Notes under the pieces: model-generated
The model's database searches: none
Seen by the model: the letters and a program-made list of their open reading frames with translations, nothing else
What the model was told of the DNA's origin: nothing
Shown: one piece after another, positions 36,115 to 44,645 of the stretch
Position numbering within the stretch: the stretch's first letter is position 1
How the letters are laid out: each line of letters opens with the position of its first letter
Translations under genes and position numbers: made by a program
Assembly (NCBI GenBank): GCA_963621245.1
Contig: CAVFCW010000001.1
Coordinates: forward strand, 558,001 to 622,000
From: SIG603 sp963621245
GTDB lineage: Bacteria > Bacillota > Clostridia > Oscillospirales > Acutalibacteraceae
Direction: 5' to 3'
Length of the DNA: 64,000 nt

Positions 36115-36771
36115 TCAAATCTCTCTGTTGTAATCAAAATCCAGCTTGTTAAGTATCGTCTTTGCCATGTACATTCCGCCCTGAGAGTTGGGATGAATTC
36201 TGTCCCAAGTAAAATAGCTTGAATGATAATACTTGAGTATTTTGACCCAAGCGGACTGCATATCAACAAATACTGCGCCGTATTTTTCCGCAAGCTTTTT
36301 AACAATAGCGGAATACTCGTCCATTCTCGCACGCATGCGGTCTTTTCCGTTCTCTTCAATATAATATGGCGTGACGAGTATTAGTTTTTTCACAAAGTCC
36401 TTCGAGCTCTCGATTATATGAATAAGATTTTTTTCGTATTCCTCGGGAGAAACCGCGTCCTCGTAAATCAAAGGCGTGTCAAACTGGCGCCAAACATCGT
36501 TTATACCTATGCAAATAAGCAGATTTTCGGGCTTATATGGCAAAACATCTTTCTCGAAACGGGACACAAGATCTCGGCTTGTGTTTCCGCTCACGCCTTT
36601 GTTTATAACTCTTATATTGTAATCGGGATAGCTTGTGGCAAAAAACGACTGCAAATCAGCCGCATAGCCTACTCCTATCGCCTCAAAAAGTCCCTCGCCG
36701 GGCTCTTTTTTGTTCATATCCGTAACAGAATCTCCAAAAAGAAGCAGCTTTGTATTTTTCTCAATCAACAT
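36115..36771 (-). CDS. SGNH/GDSL hydrolase family protein
   Basis: 218 residues with the full set of SGNH blocks: LLLFGDSVTD (nucleophile Ser ~13), INKGVSGNTSRD (Gly), LICIGINDVW (Asn) and WDRIHPNSQG (Asp-His). Such enzymes remove acetyl or other acyl groups, often from glycans. No signal peptide. GGGAGG precedes ATG 36771. First gene of an operon with the serine hydrolase and the DUF4091 protein; together they look like a cytoplasmic set for taking apart an acylated oligosaccharide, which is inference. Confidence 0.9.
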   Translation of the reverse strand: MLIEKNTKLLLFGDSVTDMNKKEPGEGLFEAIGVGYAADLQSFFATSYPDYNIRVINKGVSGNTSRDLVSRFEKDVLPYKPENLLICIGINDVWRQFDTPLIYEDAVSPEEYEKNLIHIIESSKDFVKKLILVTPYYIEENGKDRMRARMDEYSAIVKKLAEKYGAVFVDMQSAWVKILKYYHSSYFTWDRIHPNSQGGMYMAKTILNKLDFDYNREI

Positions 36772-36808
36772 AAAAAATCCTCCCTTAAAATGCTTAACAA
36801 ACAATCAA

Positions 36809-36837
36809 AATATAACACAACAAAATGACTTTTACAA
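36809..36837 (-). promoter_or_regulatory. Promoter of the SGNH operon
   Basis: Minus strand TTGTAA (36837-36832), 17 bases, TATATT (36814-36809), 38 bases before the start codon. Confidence 0.55.
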
Positions 36838-36978
36838 TACGATTTTAGGCGATTCCGCAAACTTTTTATAATACTTTTAAAAAATCTAATCTGCTCTGTT
36901 TTTTCCAGTTTGCATTTATTTTTCCCAATGTTCACAAACTCTTAATGAAAAGAATATTTTCTTTTCATATATCGCCTG

Positions 36979-37270
36979 TATAATTCAGACATAAACTTCA
37001 AAGAAAGCTATAAGGTGTGCGAACGATTTGCAGAGGCAGCTTTCCGACGGAAAACTGTAGGTTCGCGAAAAAGCTTTGAGTTTTAAAAACTTTAACTGCC
37101 CAAGCCTTTGGCGGCGGCAGACAAACAACAACATGTCGGTAATTTTGACCGCAACATTTTATTATATTATTCAGATTACGAGGCATTTAATATATTCTTT
37201 TCTTTCATTTTTACTCCTCAATTTAACAGTAAGAAGGCAAAAAGCTCGGTTTTCACCGAGCTTTTTGTTC
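36979..37270 (+). ncRNA. Candidate structured RNA with own promoter -10 and terminator
   Basis: A TATAAT preceded by TG (36977-36984) starts a ~280-base stretch without a convincing frame. Visible stems: AAACTTCAAAG (36993-37003) / CTTTGAGTTT (37074-37083); inside it TGCGAAC (37018-37024) / GTTCGCG (37061-37067); inside that TTTCC (37041-37045) / GGAAA (37049-37053) flanked by CAG/CTG. A separate CTGCC / GGCAG hairpin follows (37096-37120). It ends at a strong terminator AAAAAGCTCGG (37239-37249) / CCGAGCTTTTT (37256-37266), shared with the convergent gene. No plus-strand gene follows, so a free-standing RNA is more likely than a riboswitch. I do not recognise the family. The interval 36838-36978 holds nothing else I can name. 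Confidence 0.45.
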
Positions 37271-37277
37271 GTGTATT

Positions 37278-37901
37278 TCAGTTTTTCGTGAACACAAACC
37301 AGTTGTCGGCGTCCACCTCCGCAAATTTGGAGCTTATCTCTTCGTCACTGCTGTCCTCGGCAAAACGCCTCACTTCTTTCCAGCTTAATTCATCCGCCGT
37401 GTAAACGGGTCTGTCCCTCAAAGTGGCATTGTTTCTCTCGCAAATGTAGGGCGTGCCGTTTCTCGAGTCGACAAGGATCATTCTTGTTTTGCCGAAACCG
37501 GGAGATTTGAGTGCAAAGAGGAATTTTCCGTATTTGCGCACCCAATCGGCATACGGCTTTATTTCTCCGTTTTTCCGCTTTCTCTCGGTATATCTCAAAG
37601 TGAATATTATATCGACATAAAGAACCGCGCTTATCAAAAACGACATAACAGCCATTCCGAACGAGAAGCGCAGAAAAAGTCCCGTCGAAACGCAAAGCAC
37701 CGTGCTGAGTATCGTTACGATAAACCCTATAAGAGAAATTCTTTTTCCGTTCTTACGTGTTTTTCGGCACACAAGAAATGCGTAAATATTCACGGCATAC
37801 GACAAAAACAAATTTACCGTCGAAGCCATTGAAGTGAGTGATAAGCACGCACCCATCAGTGCGAACACGCTGAATCCGAATCTTGTTTTCCTTATTTTCA
37901 A
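37278..37901 (-). CDS. Hypothetical membrane protein
   Basis: 207 residues I cannot assign. Four hydrophobic helices in the first ~100 residues (two pairs: SVFALMGACLSLTSM and NLFLSYAVNIYAFLV; then ISLIGFIVTILSTVL and FSFGMAVMSFLISAVLY), then a soluble C-terminal half with ERNNATLRDRPVYTADELSW and an acidic EDSSDEEISSKF stretch. Start is a TTG at 37901 with AGGGGG about seven bases upstream; there is no ATG in a suitable place. Divergent from the acetyltransferase gene. Confidence 0.6.
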   Translation of the reverse strand: MKIRKTRFGFSVFALMGACLSLTSMASTVNLFLSYAVNIYAFLVCRKTRKNGKRISLIGFIVTILSTVLCVSTGLFLRFSFGMAVMSFLISAVLYVDIIFTLRYTERKRKNGEIKPYADWVRKYGKFLFALKSPGFGKTRMILVDSRNGTPYICERNNATLRDRPVYTADELSWKEVRRFAEDSSDEEISSKFAEVDADNWFVFTKN

Positions 37902-38048
37902 AATGCCGCCCCCTGACGCTTTTACGCTATTTTACCAAATAAAAAGCCGTCTTTCAAGCTTTGAGGCGCAAAGCAATCAAAGGTCTTGCATAAAGCCGCC
38001 TTGTGTGAGATAATTAATCCCGAAATCCAGTTATCAACGGAGGTCAAA

Positions 38049-38651
38049 ATGAGAACCTTAGTAAGAACGGTAAACGAGTGGGACGCTCCCACCATGCTGA
38101 AAATATACAATAATTATATAAGCACAAACACTTGCTCGGACACATCTCTACCAAGCATTGCCGAATTTGTCAAGCGAATTGACAAATACACCTACGGCTT
38201 CGGCTGGCTCTTGAGCGAGATAGACTCCGAAACGGCAGGATTTTGCGTGCTAAGCGAGAACAGTTATAATCCCGCCGATATGTTTTCTGCGGAAATTAAC
38301 CTTTGGGTCAAGCCGAATCTTATGAGACGTGGCGTAGGCGACTCGCTTTACCACATGATGTTCGGACTTATGGAGCTCGGCGACAAGCGCAAGGTTTTTG
38401 CAAGAATAAATCTCCCCAATAACGACGCCGTTGCTTTCCACAAGCACTGGGGATTCCACGAGGTTGAAACCGTAAAAAACGGTTTCGAGAAAAACGGCGA
38501 TAAATTCGACGTTCTCGTTATGGAAAGAGATTTAACCCCTTCCAAACCCGACGCGATAAAGCCGATTAAGCCGATAATCGTGAAACTCGACAAGCCCTCC
38601 GAATTCAGAAAGCTTCAGCTTGAGGCGGGCGACAGAATTAAACCGATATAA
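38049..38651 (+). CDS. GNAT family N-acetyltransferase, phosphinothricin-acetyltransferase-like
   Basis: 200 residues. The acetyl-CoA-binding stretch LWVKPNLMRRGVGDSLYHMMFG (around residues 87-108) has the R-x-x-G-x-G/A pattern, and the C-terminal NNDAVAFHKHWGFHEVE motif is shared with Pat-type enzymes. GGAGG lies before ATG 38049. The last ~30 residues are a Lys/Pro-rich extension. Substrate amine unknown. Single-gene unit with a strong terminator. Confidence 0.85.
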   Translation: MRTLVRTVNEWDAPTMLKIYNNYISTNTCSDTSLPSIAEFVKRIDKYTYGFGWLLSEIDSETAGFCVLSENSYNPADMFSAEINLWVKPNLMRRGVGDSLYHMMFGLMELGDKRKVFARINLPNNDAVAFHKHWGFHEVETVKNGFEKNGDKFDVLVMERDLTPSKPDAIKPIKPIIVKLDKPSEFRKLQLEAGDRIKPI

Positions 38652-38656
38652 AAACC

Positions 38657-38687
38657 AAGGAACATCCGCCGCTTGCGGATGTTCCTT
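38657..38687 (+). terminator. Terminator after the acetyltransferase gene
   Basis: AAGGAACATCCGC / GCGGATGTTCCTT stem with a run of seven T. Confidence 0.9.
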
Positions 38688-38707
38688 TTTTTGCCAAAAT
38701 TAAAGAA

Positions 38708-38738
38708 GAAATCGGCAACCGTCAAGCTGCCGACTTCC
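38708..38738 (-). terminator. Terminator-like hairpin after the EF-G paralogue
   Basis: Stem AATCGGCA (38710-38717) / TGCCGACT (38728-38735) with a G-T mispair at one end, followed on the minus strand by TTCTTCTTTA. It lies ~80 bases past the stop. Confidence 0.6.
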
Positions 38739-38815
38739 TCCTAATTATAATTATTAAGGAGAGAGATATTATCAAAAATCATAGAATTTTCGAGATGCTC
38801 TTTCTCTTTTTCGGT

Positions 38816-40873
38816 TTATTTCTTAGCGTCTGCGATAACCTTCTGAGCTACATTCTCGGGAGCCTGCTCATATCTTACAAACGAGAATGTATATGAGCCT
38901 CTGCCCTGAGTGACCTGACGCACATAAGTTGTGAAGTCGTGCATCTCTGCAACAGGTACTTCTGCCTGAATTTCCTGCTTGCCGTCACTTGTGACGTCCA
39001 TACCGATAACGCGTCCTCTTCTCTTTGTGACTTCGCCCATGATATCGCCCATGTTATCGGACGGTACAACAGCCTTAAGTTCGCCTATAGGCTCAAGAAT
39101 TACGGGATCTGCCTTAGGCATACCGGCTTTGTAAGCCTCTGCGGCTGCAAGCTTAAAACTCATCTCGGAGGAATCAACCGGGTGATAAGATCCGTCATAG
39201 AGAACTGCGCTGAGTCCTACTACGGGGTAACCTGCAAGCGGGCCCTTCTCCACGCACTCCTGAAGTCCCTTTTCTACTGCGGGGAAGAATCCCTTCGGAA
39301 CAGAACCGCCGACAACTCTCTCGCCGAAAACAAGACCCTCTGCGTCACACGGGCTGAACTCGATCCAAACATCACCGAACTGGCCGTGACCGCCTGTCTG
39401 CTTCTTATATCTTCCCTGAACCTCTACCTTCTTGCGGATAGTCTCTCTGTAAGCAACTTTCGGCTTGGTGAGAGTTATCTCCGTGCCAAACTTTGACTTA
39501 AGCTTTGACACGACAACATCGAGGTGCTGTTCGCCGAGACCCGAAAGAATCATCTGATGGGTTTCGTTGTTTGTCTCAAACTTGATTGTGGGATCTTCTT
39601 CGCAAAGTCTCAAGATGCCCTGTGCGATCTTCTCCTCATCGCCCTTATCCTTAGGCACAATAGCCATAGAAAGAGTAGGCGTGGGATAATCAACTCCCTC
39701 AAGAGTAACTTTTCTTATCGGTGAGCAAAGAGTATCGCCCGTGTTTGTGCCGGAAAGCTTCGGAATTGCGCCGATGTCGCCCGCACCGATGTACTTAACA
39801 TCAGACTGCTTCTTGCCCGTCATGGAGACAACCTTGCCTATTCTCTCGCTTGCTCCCGTGCGCATATTCACTATCTGAGTATCCTGACCGATTTTACCGG
39901 AAATAACCTTGATAAAGGAAAGCTTTCCGATAAACGGGTCGGCAATTGTCTTAAATACTACTGCGGCTGCAGCGGCGTCCTCTTTAACCTGTAATTCAAC
40001 AGGATTTCCGTCAGGATCAACAGCAACCTCGCCCGCCTTGTCGGCTGCACTCGGTGCAAGCCATGCAAGGCCGTCCATAAACTGCTCCATGCCTCTCATG
40101 AGCATAGCGTCACCACAGAATACGGGGATAATTGTTCCGCTCTTAACGCCCTTGCTTACGCCGACGATAACCTCTTCGGGGGTGAATTCCTCACCGCTGA
40201 AGTATTTCTCGAACAATTCATCGTCTGTCTCGGCAACAGCCTCATAGATAGCTGTTCTGAGTCCCTCAAGTCTTGATCCCATATCGGGCATATTTACAAG
40301 CTGAGGCTTGCCCTGAGAATAATCGTAGCAGCGATACTCGAGCATATTGATATATTTATCGGCTTTTCCGTCCTCAAAGAAAGGAACGACAACAGGACAA
40401 ACCTGTGGGCCGAACGTGTTTTTTAATTCCTCGAAAACTCCGTAGAAGTCGGAGCCCTCGTCACAAAGTCCGTTGACAAAGATAATCTTTGCAAGACCTC
40501 TCTTGTTTGCGGCAGCCATAGCCTTTTCTGCGCCTACGGTCACTCCGCTCTTTCCTGCGATAACTATAAGTGCCGTGTCGGCTGCTCTCATTGCCTCGCA
40601 AAGTCCGCCCTCAAAATCAAAAAGTCCGGGTGCGTCAAGAAGATTGATTTTCTTGTTCTTCCACTCAAACGGTGCCACCGCCGCCGAAACGGAGGTCTTT
40701 CTCTTAATCTCCTCGGGGTCGTTGTCAAGAACCGTGTTTCCGTCTGCTATCTTTCCGCGTCTGTCGGACGCACCTGCAAGGTAGAGCATAGCTTCGGCAA
40801 GACTGGTCTTGCCGGATCCGCTGTGTCCTGAAATAGCCAGATTAATAATGTTTTTTGCCTGATACTGATTCAT
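38816..40873 (-). CDS. EF-G-like GTPase (elongation factor G paralogue)
   Basis: 685 residues with the EF-G domain order: GTPase, domain II, III, IV (GGHGQFGDVWIEFSPCDAEG) and V (EPIGELKAVVPSDNMGDIMGEVTKRRG). The GTPase motifs differ from housekeeping EF-G: G1 is GHSGSGKTS instead of AHIDAGKTT, G3 is DAPGLFDF instead of DTPGHVDF, and the usual NKxD G4 reads NGLCDEG. These changes define the EF-G2-type paralogue found in many Firmicutes and Actinobacteria, whose role (stress, ribosome recycling or regulation) is not settled. GGAG precedes the ATG. Own promoter 110 bases upstream. Not next to rpsL/rpsG/tuf, again unlike housekeeping fusA. Confidence 0.9.
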   Translation of the reverse strand: MNQYQAKNIINLAISGHSGSGKTSLAEAMLYLAGASDRRGKIADGNTVLDNDPEEIKRKTSVSAAVAPFEWKNKKINLLDAPGLFDFEGGLCEAMRAADTALIVIAGKSGVTVGAEKAMAAANKRGLAKIIFVNGLCDEGSDFYGVFEELKNTFGPQVCPVVVPFFEDGKADKYINMLEYRCYDYSQGKPQLVNMPDMGSRLEGLRTAIYEAVAETDDELFEKYFSGEEFTPEEVIVGVSKGVKSGTIIPVFCGDAMLMRGMEQFMDGLAWLAPSAADKAGEVAVDPDGNPVELQVKEDAAAAAVVFKTIADPFIGKLSFIKVISGKIGQDTQIVNMRTGASERIGKVVSMTGKKQSDVKYIGAGDIGAIPKLSGTNTGDTLCSPIRKVTLEGVDYPTPTLSMAIVPKDKGDEEKIAQGILRLCEEDPTIKFETNNETHQMILSGLGEQHLDVVVSKLKSKFGTEITLTKPKVAYRETIRKKVEVQGRYKKQTGGHGQFGDVWIEFSPCDAEGLVFGERVVGGSVPKGFFPAVEKGLQECVEKGPLAGYPVVGLSAVLYDGSYHPVDSSEMSFKLAAAEAYKAGMPKADPVILEPIGELKAVVPSDNMGDIMGEVTKRRGRVIGMDVTSDGKQEIQAEVPVAEMHDFTTYVRQVTQGRGSYTFSFVRYEQAPENVAQKVIADAKK

Positions 40874-40982
40874 ATGAACCGCTCCTTCCGCCGAGCCGTC
40901 TCTCCTTAATAATAAATGCGGCCCGTCACCTTATATTCTAAACCAAGAAAAAATCTTATGCTTTTTCTTATTTAGCAATATA

Positions 40983-41011
40983 AGTATACGATAATTGTGT
41001 AATAATTTCAA
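40983..41011 (-). promoter_or_regulatory. Promoter of the EF-G paralogue
   Basis: Minus strand TTGAAA (41011-41006), 17 bases, TATACT (40988-40983). Confidence 0.65.
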
Positions 41012-41105
41012 TAGAATAAACAAAATTTTACAGAAATTATTCTAAGCAGGTGCATTTTTTGTGAAAAATGTGAAAGAAACTCATATTATCAGGACTAGGC
41101 AGATT

Positions 41106-41564
41106 TTATTTTGAAATCACATTCGTGTCCAGCATAAGAGTAATGGGGCCGTTATTGAAAACATCCACATCCATGTGTGCGCCGAACTCTCCCGTCTGTG
41201 TGTTTTTTGCGCATCCCGAATTTTTGATGAGCTCCACAAAATATTCATAGAGATCTTTAGCCGTCTCGCCCTTTGCGGCATTGATGAACGACGGGCGGTT
41301 TCCCTTTCGGCAATCCGCCGACAAAGTGAAATTGGAGACTATCATAATATCTCCGCCTATTTCGTTAAGCGAAAGATTAAGCTTGTCCTCATTATCGGAG
41401 AAAATTCTGAGCCCCGAGATTTTCTTTGCGAGATACTCGGCTTTTTCCTTTGTGTCCCCCTCCATAACGCCAAGAAAAACGACAAGGCCCTCACCCGTTT
41501 CTCTCTCAATCTCGTGATCTATCGTGATGTGCGCCTTATGCACACGCTGAACTACCGCTCTCAT
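41106..41564 (-). CDS. dtd: D-aminoacyl-tRNA deacylase
   Basis: Removes D-amino acids (and Gly) mischarged onto tRNA. 152 residues, family length. Signature motifs are SNFTLSADCRKGNRPSF (the SQxTL block) and the Gly-cisPro motif as NNGPITLMLDT. The ATG at 41564 is chosen because homologues start MRAVVQRV; the frame stays open upstream for 76 codons without homology or a ribosome-binding site. AAAGGAA lies 9-10 bases upstream. Confidence 0.95.
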   Translation of the reverse strand: MRAVVQRVHKAHITIDHEIERETGEGLVVFLGVMEGDTKEKAEYLAKKISGLRIFSDNEDKLNLSLNEIGGDIMIVSNFTLSADCRKGNRPSFINAAKGETAKDLYEYFVELIKNSGCAKNTQTGEFGAHMDVDVFNNGPITLMLDTNVISK

Positions 41565-41623
41565 TTTTAATTTTTCCTTTCGGTGTGATAATGTAAATTT
41601 AGCAATGTTAATTTTGCACAGAT

Positions 41624-41653
41624 ATTTTATCATATTTTTTACAAGCTTTGCAA
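41624..41653 (-). promoter_or_regulatory. Promoter of dtd
   Basis: Minus strand TTGCAA (41653-41648), 18 bases, TAAAAT (41629-41624), 60 bases before the start codon. Confidence 0.5.
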
Positions 41654-41785
41654 CGAGAGACCTCTCCTTATTGCCCTCAATTCCGTTTACAAGAGCCTTA
41701 AACTGTGATAGAATAAATTTAATTATGCTGATTAATTCTAAATCTATATAATGTTTTATTAAGACTTTTTCAAGGAGAAGTTTAA

Positions 41786-43465
41786 ATGCCATCAGGAAAC
41801 ACAGCCCTGTGCGTCAACTGCATGAAACCGATCGATCTCTCTTTCGGCAAAACCGCAGTTTGTCCGCATTGCGGTTACAACAACAGAACGCCCCAAACGG
41901 AAGGGGCTCTGCCGTACAGAAGCTATCTCAAACAAAGATACATCGTCGGTCGTGCGCGCGCAAAAAACTCCGAGGGATTCACTTACACGGCACTTGACGC
42001 AAGCTCGGGTAAGAGAGTGGACATAAGAGAGTTTGCTCCGCCCGAAATCTCAACGAGAAACAACAAGAGAATATATCCCTTCGACGGCTACACAGACCTT
42101 TACGGCGAACTCAAGCAAGAATTTGCCGAGGTGGCAAGAGGCCTTGCAAAAATACGCACCTCAAATGCTGTTTTCAGAATGATAGACGCATTTCAGGACA
42201 ACAACACCTCGTACCTCGTCTTTGAGCATCACCCAAGCGAAACGCTCAGATCGTACATAAAAAGAAACGGCCCACTTTCGTGGAATCAGGCAAAGGAGCT
42301 CTTTGTACCGATGATGGGCTCACTCTCCGCCATGCACGGCACGGGACTTATGCACCTTGGCATCTCACCCGATACCCTTCGTGTGTGCTCCGACGGCAAA
42401 ATGAGACTTTCCGATTTCTGCATTCCGTCCGTGCGACAAACAGGCACCGATCTTTCGCCCGACCTCGTTTCGGGTTGTGCCGCATTCGAGCAGTATTCCA
42501 CGCTCTTTGACTGTGCGGAAACCACCGATGTTTACGGCTTTGCCGCAAGCCTTCTTTTTGCGGTTTCGGGAGTTCTTCCGAAAAGTGCGGTCGAAAGAAA
42601 CAAAGACCCCAAGCTTCCCATCGAAAAGAAAGTTCTGCACTCTCTGCCGGAAAATGTGGTCAGGGCTCTTGCGGGCGCACTTCAGGTTAAACAGGAGAAC
42701 AGAACAGGCTCGTTTGAGCGTTTCAGAGCGGAACTTACCGAGAACACGAGACAATTAAGCGGTATGAGCGAGGCAAGCGCAATAAGAGATTTGCCCGGTT
42801 CATACGATTACACACCGCAGAGAAGACGCGGCTTGCCCACAAAATTTTTCCTCATCTTCTCGTTTATTCTTTCAGCAGCAATTTTCGCCGCCGCGGGATA
42901 CTGGCTCGTGACCGACTACGATATAGCCTCAAAGATAACAGGCTACATCGATAAAATCGAAGCCGACACCGAGAGCAACACGGTTGAAACCGTGACCGTT
43001 CCCGATATGGTCGGCGACAGCTACACCGACTGGCTCACGGAGCTTCAGGATTCCACCGTCTATCAGTTCACTCTGACCGTTACAAGCGAGGAATTCAGCG
43101 ACGAATACGCCGAGGGCATAATCATGCACCAAACTCCCGCAAGCGGCGGAAGAGTTGCCAAAAACGGCGCCGTCGAAATTGTTGTAAGCAAGGGTTCAAC
43201 CATGAGAACTCTGCCCGACATACGAGGCTTAAAGTTCACGGAAGCACTCTCCACACTTGAGGACATGGGATTTGTCGTTGAAAAAACGGAGTCCTACTCA
43301 AGCGGCGTAAATTCGGGCGTATGCATAAGCTACGGCGGCGAATTCAACACGGGTGATACCCTCGAGTACGGCTCGACTGTTGAGGTTCTTGTAAGCATAG
43401 GAAAAGACCCCACTGCCGTAACGCCGTCACCAAGCCCCGAAACCAACACATACAACCAAAATTAG
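41786..43465 (+). CDS. Zinc-ribbon, pseudokinase and PASTA-domain membrane protein
   Basis: 559 residues built from an N-terminal zinc ribbon (CVNC at 9-12, CPHC at 27-30), a Ser/Thr-kinase-like domain (~50-320), one membrane helix (FFLIFSFILSAAIFAAAGYWLV, ~353-374) and two PASTA repeats outside (starting VTVPDMVGDSY and TLPDIRGLKF). Catalytic residues of the kinase are lost: the VAIK Lys reads VDIREF, HRD reads HLG in LMHLGISPD, and DFG reads DFC in LSDFCIP. It should therefore bind peptidoglycan or lipid II outside without classical kinase activity inside, acting as a scaffold or sensor. AAGGAG precedes the ATG. Divergent from dtd. The true PrkC-type kinase, if any, lies elsewhere. Confidence 0.85.
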   Translation: MPSGNTALCVNCMKPIDLSFGKTAVCPHCGYNNRTPQTEGALPYRSYLKQRYIVGRARAKNSEGFTYTALDASSGKRVDIREFAPPEISTRNNKRIYPFDGYTDLYGELKQEFAEVARGLAKIRTSNAVFRMIDAFQDNNTSYLVFEHHPSETLRSYIKRNGPLSWNQAKELFVPMMGSLSAMHGTGLMHLGISPDTLRVCSDGKMRLSDFCIPSVRQTGTDLSPDLVSGCAAFEQYSTLFDCAETTDVYGFAASLLFAVSGVLPKSAVERNKDPKLPIEKKVLHSLPENVVRALAGALQVKQENRTGSFERFRAELTENTRQLSGMSEASAIRDLPGSYDYTPQRRRGLPTKFFLIFSFILSAAIFAAAGYWLVTDYDIASKITGYIDKIEADTESNTVETVTVPDMVGDSYTDWLTELQDSTVYQFTLTVTSEEFSDEYAEGIIMHQTPASGGRVAKNGAVEIVVSKGSTMRTLPDIRGLKFTEALSTLEDMGFVVEKTESYSSGVNSGVCISYGGEFNTGDTLEYGSTVEVLVSIGKDPTAVTPSPSPETNTYNQN

Positions 43466-43515
43466 GCAAGGTTCAACAAATTATAATTCGATATAATTAG
43501 CACATTGACAAAAGA

Positions 43516-43549
43516 AAAGTCATTCTTCACAAAAGAAGAATGACTTTTT
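43516..43549. terminator. Bidirectional terminator
   Basis: AAAAGTCATTCTTC (43516-43529) / GAAGAATGACTTTT (43535-43548), ends in T run; also serves the convergent VOC gene. Confidence 0.85.
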
Positions 43550-43571
43550 GCCTCTTTCGATGATGAAAATA

Positions 43572-43967
43572 TCACAAAATTTGGTCTATCTCAACACGCT
43601 CACTGTTTGGCCCTTCGATTATAAAAAATCTTATTCCGTTTGACCAAAACGGAAGTGCCTCTATTTCATTGCTGACTATTTTGTAGCCCTTTTCGAGCAC
43701 AAGTTTATATGCAGCATCAATGTCCGTGCAGTTAATGGCAAAATGATTGATTGCCCCGGCAGTTTTTGCGGTGTTCTCCTCGTCATAGCACTCGAGAACA
43801 AGATTGCCGAATTTCAAAAAGCAGACGTGGTTCGGTTTTTCTCCGAATTCTGCCGAGTGAATGTTTTCGAAACCGAGTTCCTCATAAAATTTTACTGTCT
43901 CATCAAGTTTTTCAGACGGTATGCCGATATGCTGAATTCCGTCACAAAAATCACACAACTTACTCAT
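43572..43967 (-). CDS. VOC superfamily (glyoxalase/bleomycin-resistance fold) protein
   Basis: 131 residues forming one vicinal-oxygen-chelate domain: GIQHIGIPSEKLDETVKFYEELGF as the first repeat and NHFAINCTDIDAAYKLVLEKGY plus FFIIEGPNSERVEIDQ as the second. Likely metal ligands are His13, the Glu of LECYDE, His74 of INHFAI and the Glu of ERVEI. GGAGG precedes the ATG. It follows the flavin-reductase-like gene by 11 bases. Lactoylglutathione lyase-like or small-molecule role unknown. Confidence 0.85.
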   Translation of the reverse strand: MSKLCDFCDGIQHIGIPSEKLDETVKFYEELGFENIHSAEFGEKPNHVCFLKFGNLVLECYDEENTAKTAGAINHFAINCTDIDAAYKLVLEKGYKIVSNEIEALPFWSNGIRFFIIEGPNSERVEIDQIL

Positions 43968-43978
43968 ATTTTCCTCCG

Positions 43979-44530
43979 TTATTTGAGCTTAAGTCCGTCC
44001 GAGAATGCTTTTCCGACCGTATCGCCCATTTTAACATAAGTGTTGTTAACGGGGTCAAAGCAAATCGGCTTGAGCTTTTTCGGATCGATTTTTCCGTCAG
44101 TCAGAACGCTCTCGTCAGCGCAGACGTTTACTATCTCGCCTATCAAAATTCCGTTCTCAAAGCTTCTCAGTTTGCACTCGAGAGCCATGGGAAGCTCCTT
44201 TATGAGCGGCGCATTTACTTTTTCGCTCTTTATGGCGTGAAATCCTGCTTTTTCGAATTTATCGGGCACCTTTCTCGCCGACTCGATTCCGACATAATCG
44301 CAAGCCGTGACATAATCCTCTGTTGCCATACTTACGGTGAACGCACCTGTTTTTGCAATGTTGTCGGTCGTCTTATGGCTTGACATGCTTATGGAAATCT
44401 CGTCAAAATCCGTGACGATTCCCCATGCGGCATTCATAGCGTCAGGCGTACCGAATTCATCGTATGTCGCAACGATAAGCACCGGCATAGGAAACATAAA
44501 CGGTTTCGAACCAAAATCAACTCTGCTCAC
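43979..44530 (-). CDS. Flavin reductase-like FMN-binding domain protein
   Basis: 183 residues of the flavin_reduct family: DFGSKPFMFPMPVLIVATYDEFGTPDAM opens the split-barrel FMN domain, and SMSSHKTTDNIAKTGAFTVS with DYVGIESARKVPDKF follows. Start placed at a GTG (44530), because AAAGGAT lies at proper distance and homologues begin near this point; an ATG three codons upstream sits directly on the Shine-Dalgarno sequence. Forms a two-gene unit with the VOC protein. Probably transfers electrons via FMN; partner not evident. Confidence 0.85.
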   Translation of the reverse strand: MSRVDFGSKPFMFPMPVLIVATYDEFGTPDAMNAAWGIVTDFDEISISMSSHKTTDNIAKTGAFTVSMATEDYVTACDYVGIESARKVPDKFEKAGFHAIKSEKVNAPLIKELPMALECKLRSFENGILIGEIVNVCADESVLTDGKIDPKKLKPICFDPVNNTYVKMGDTVGKAFSDGLKLK

Positions 44531-44645
44531 AAAAATCATCCTTTCCTGTCAGTAATTAAAGCTTTGTTAAGCTTATTTAATCATATCCGAACAAAAAAGT
44601 AAATCCGATTTTTGGTTTACTTAACACAAAACAAGGAGGCAAACC

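Noticed and set aside
37076..37291. 71-codon frame inside the candidate structured RNA
   Set aside because: It runs through the terminator hairpin and lacks a ribosome-binding site, so it is unlikely to be translated.
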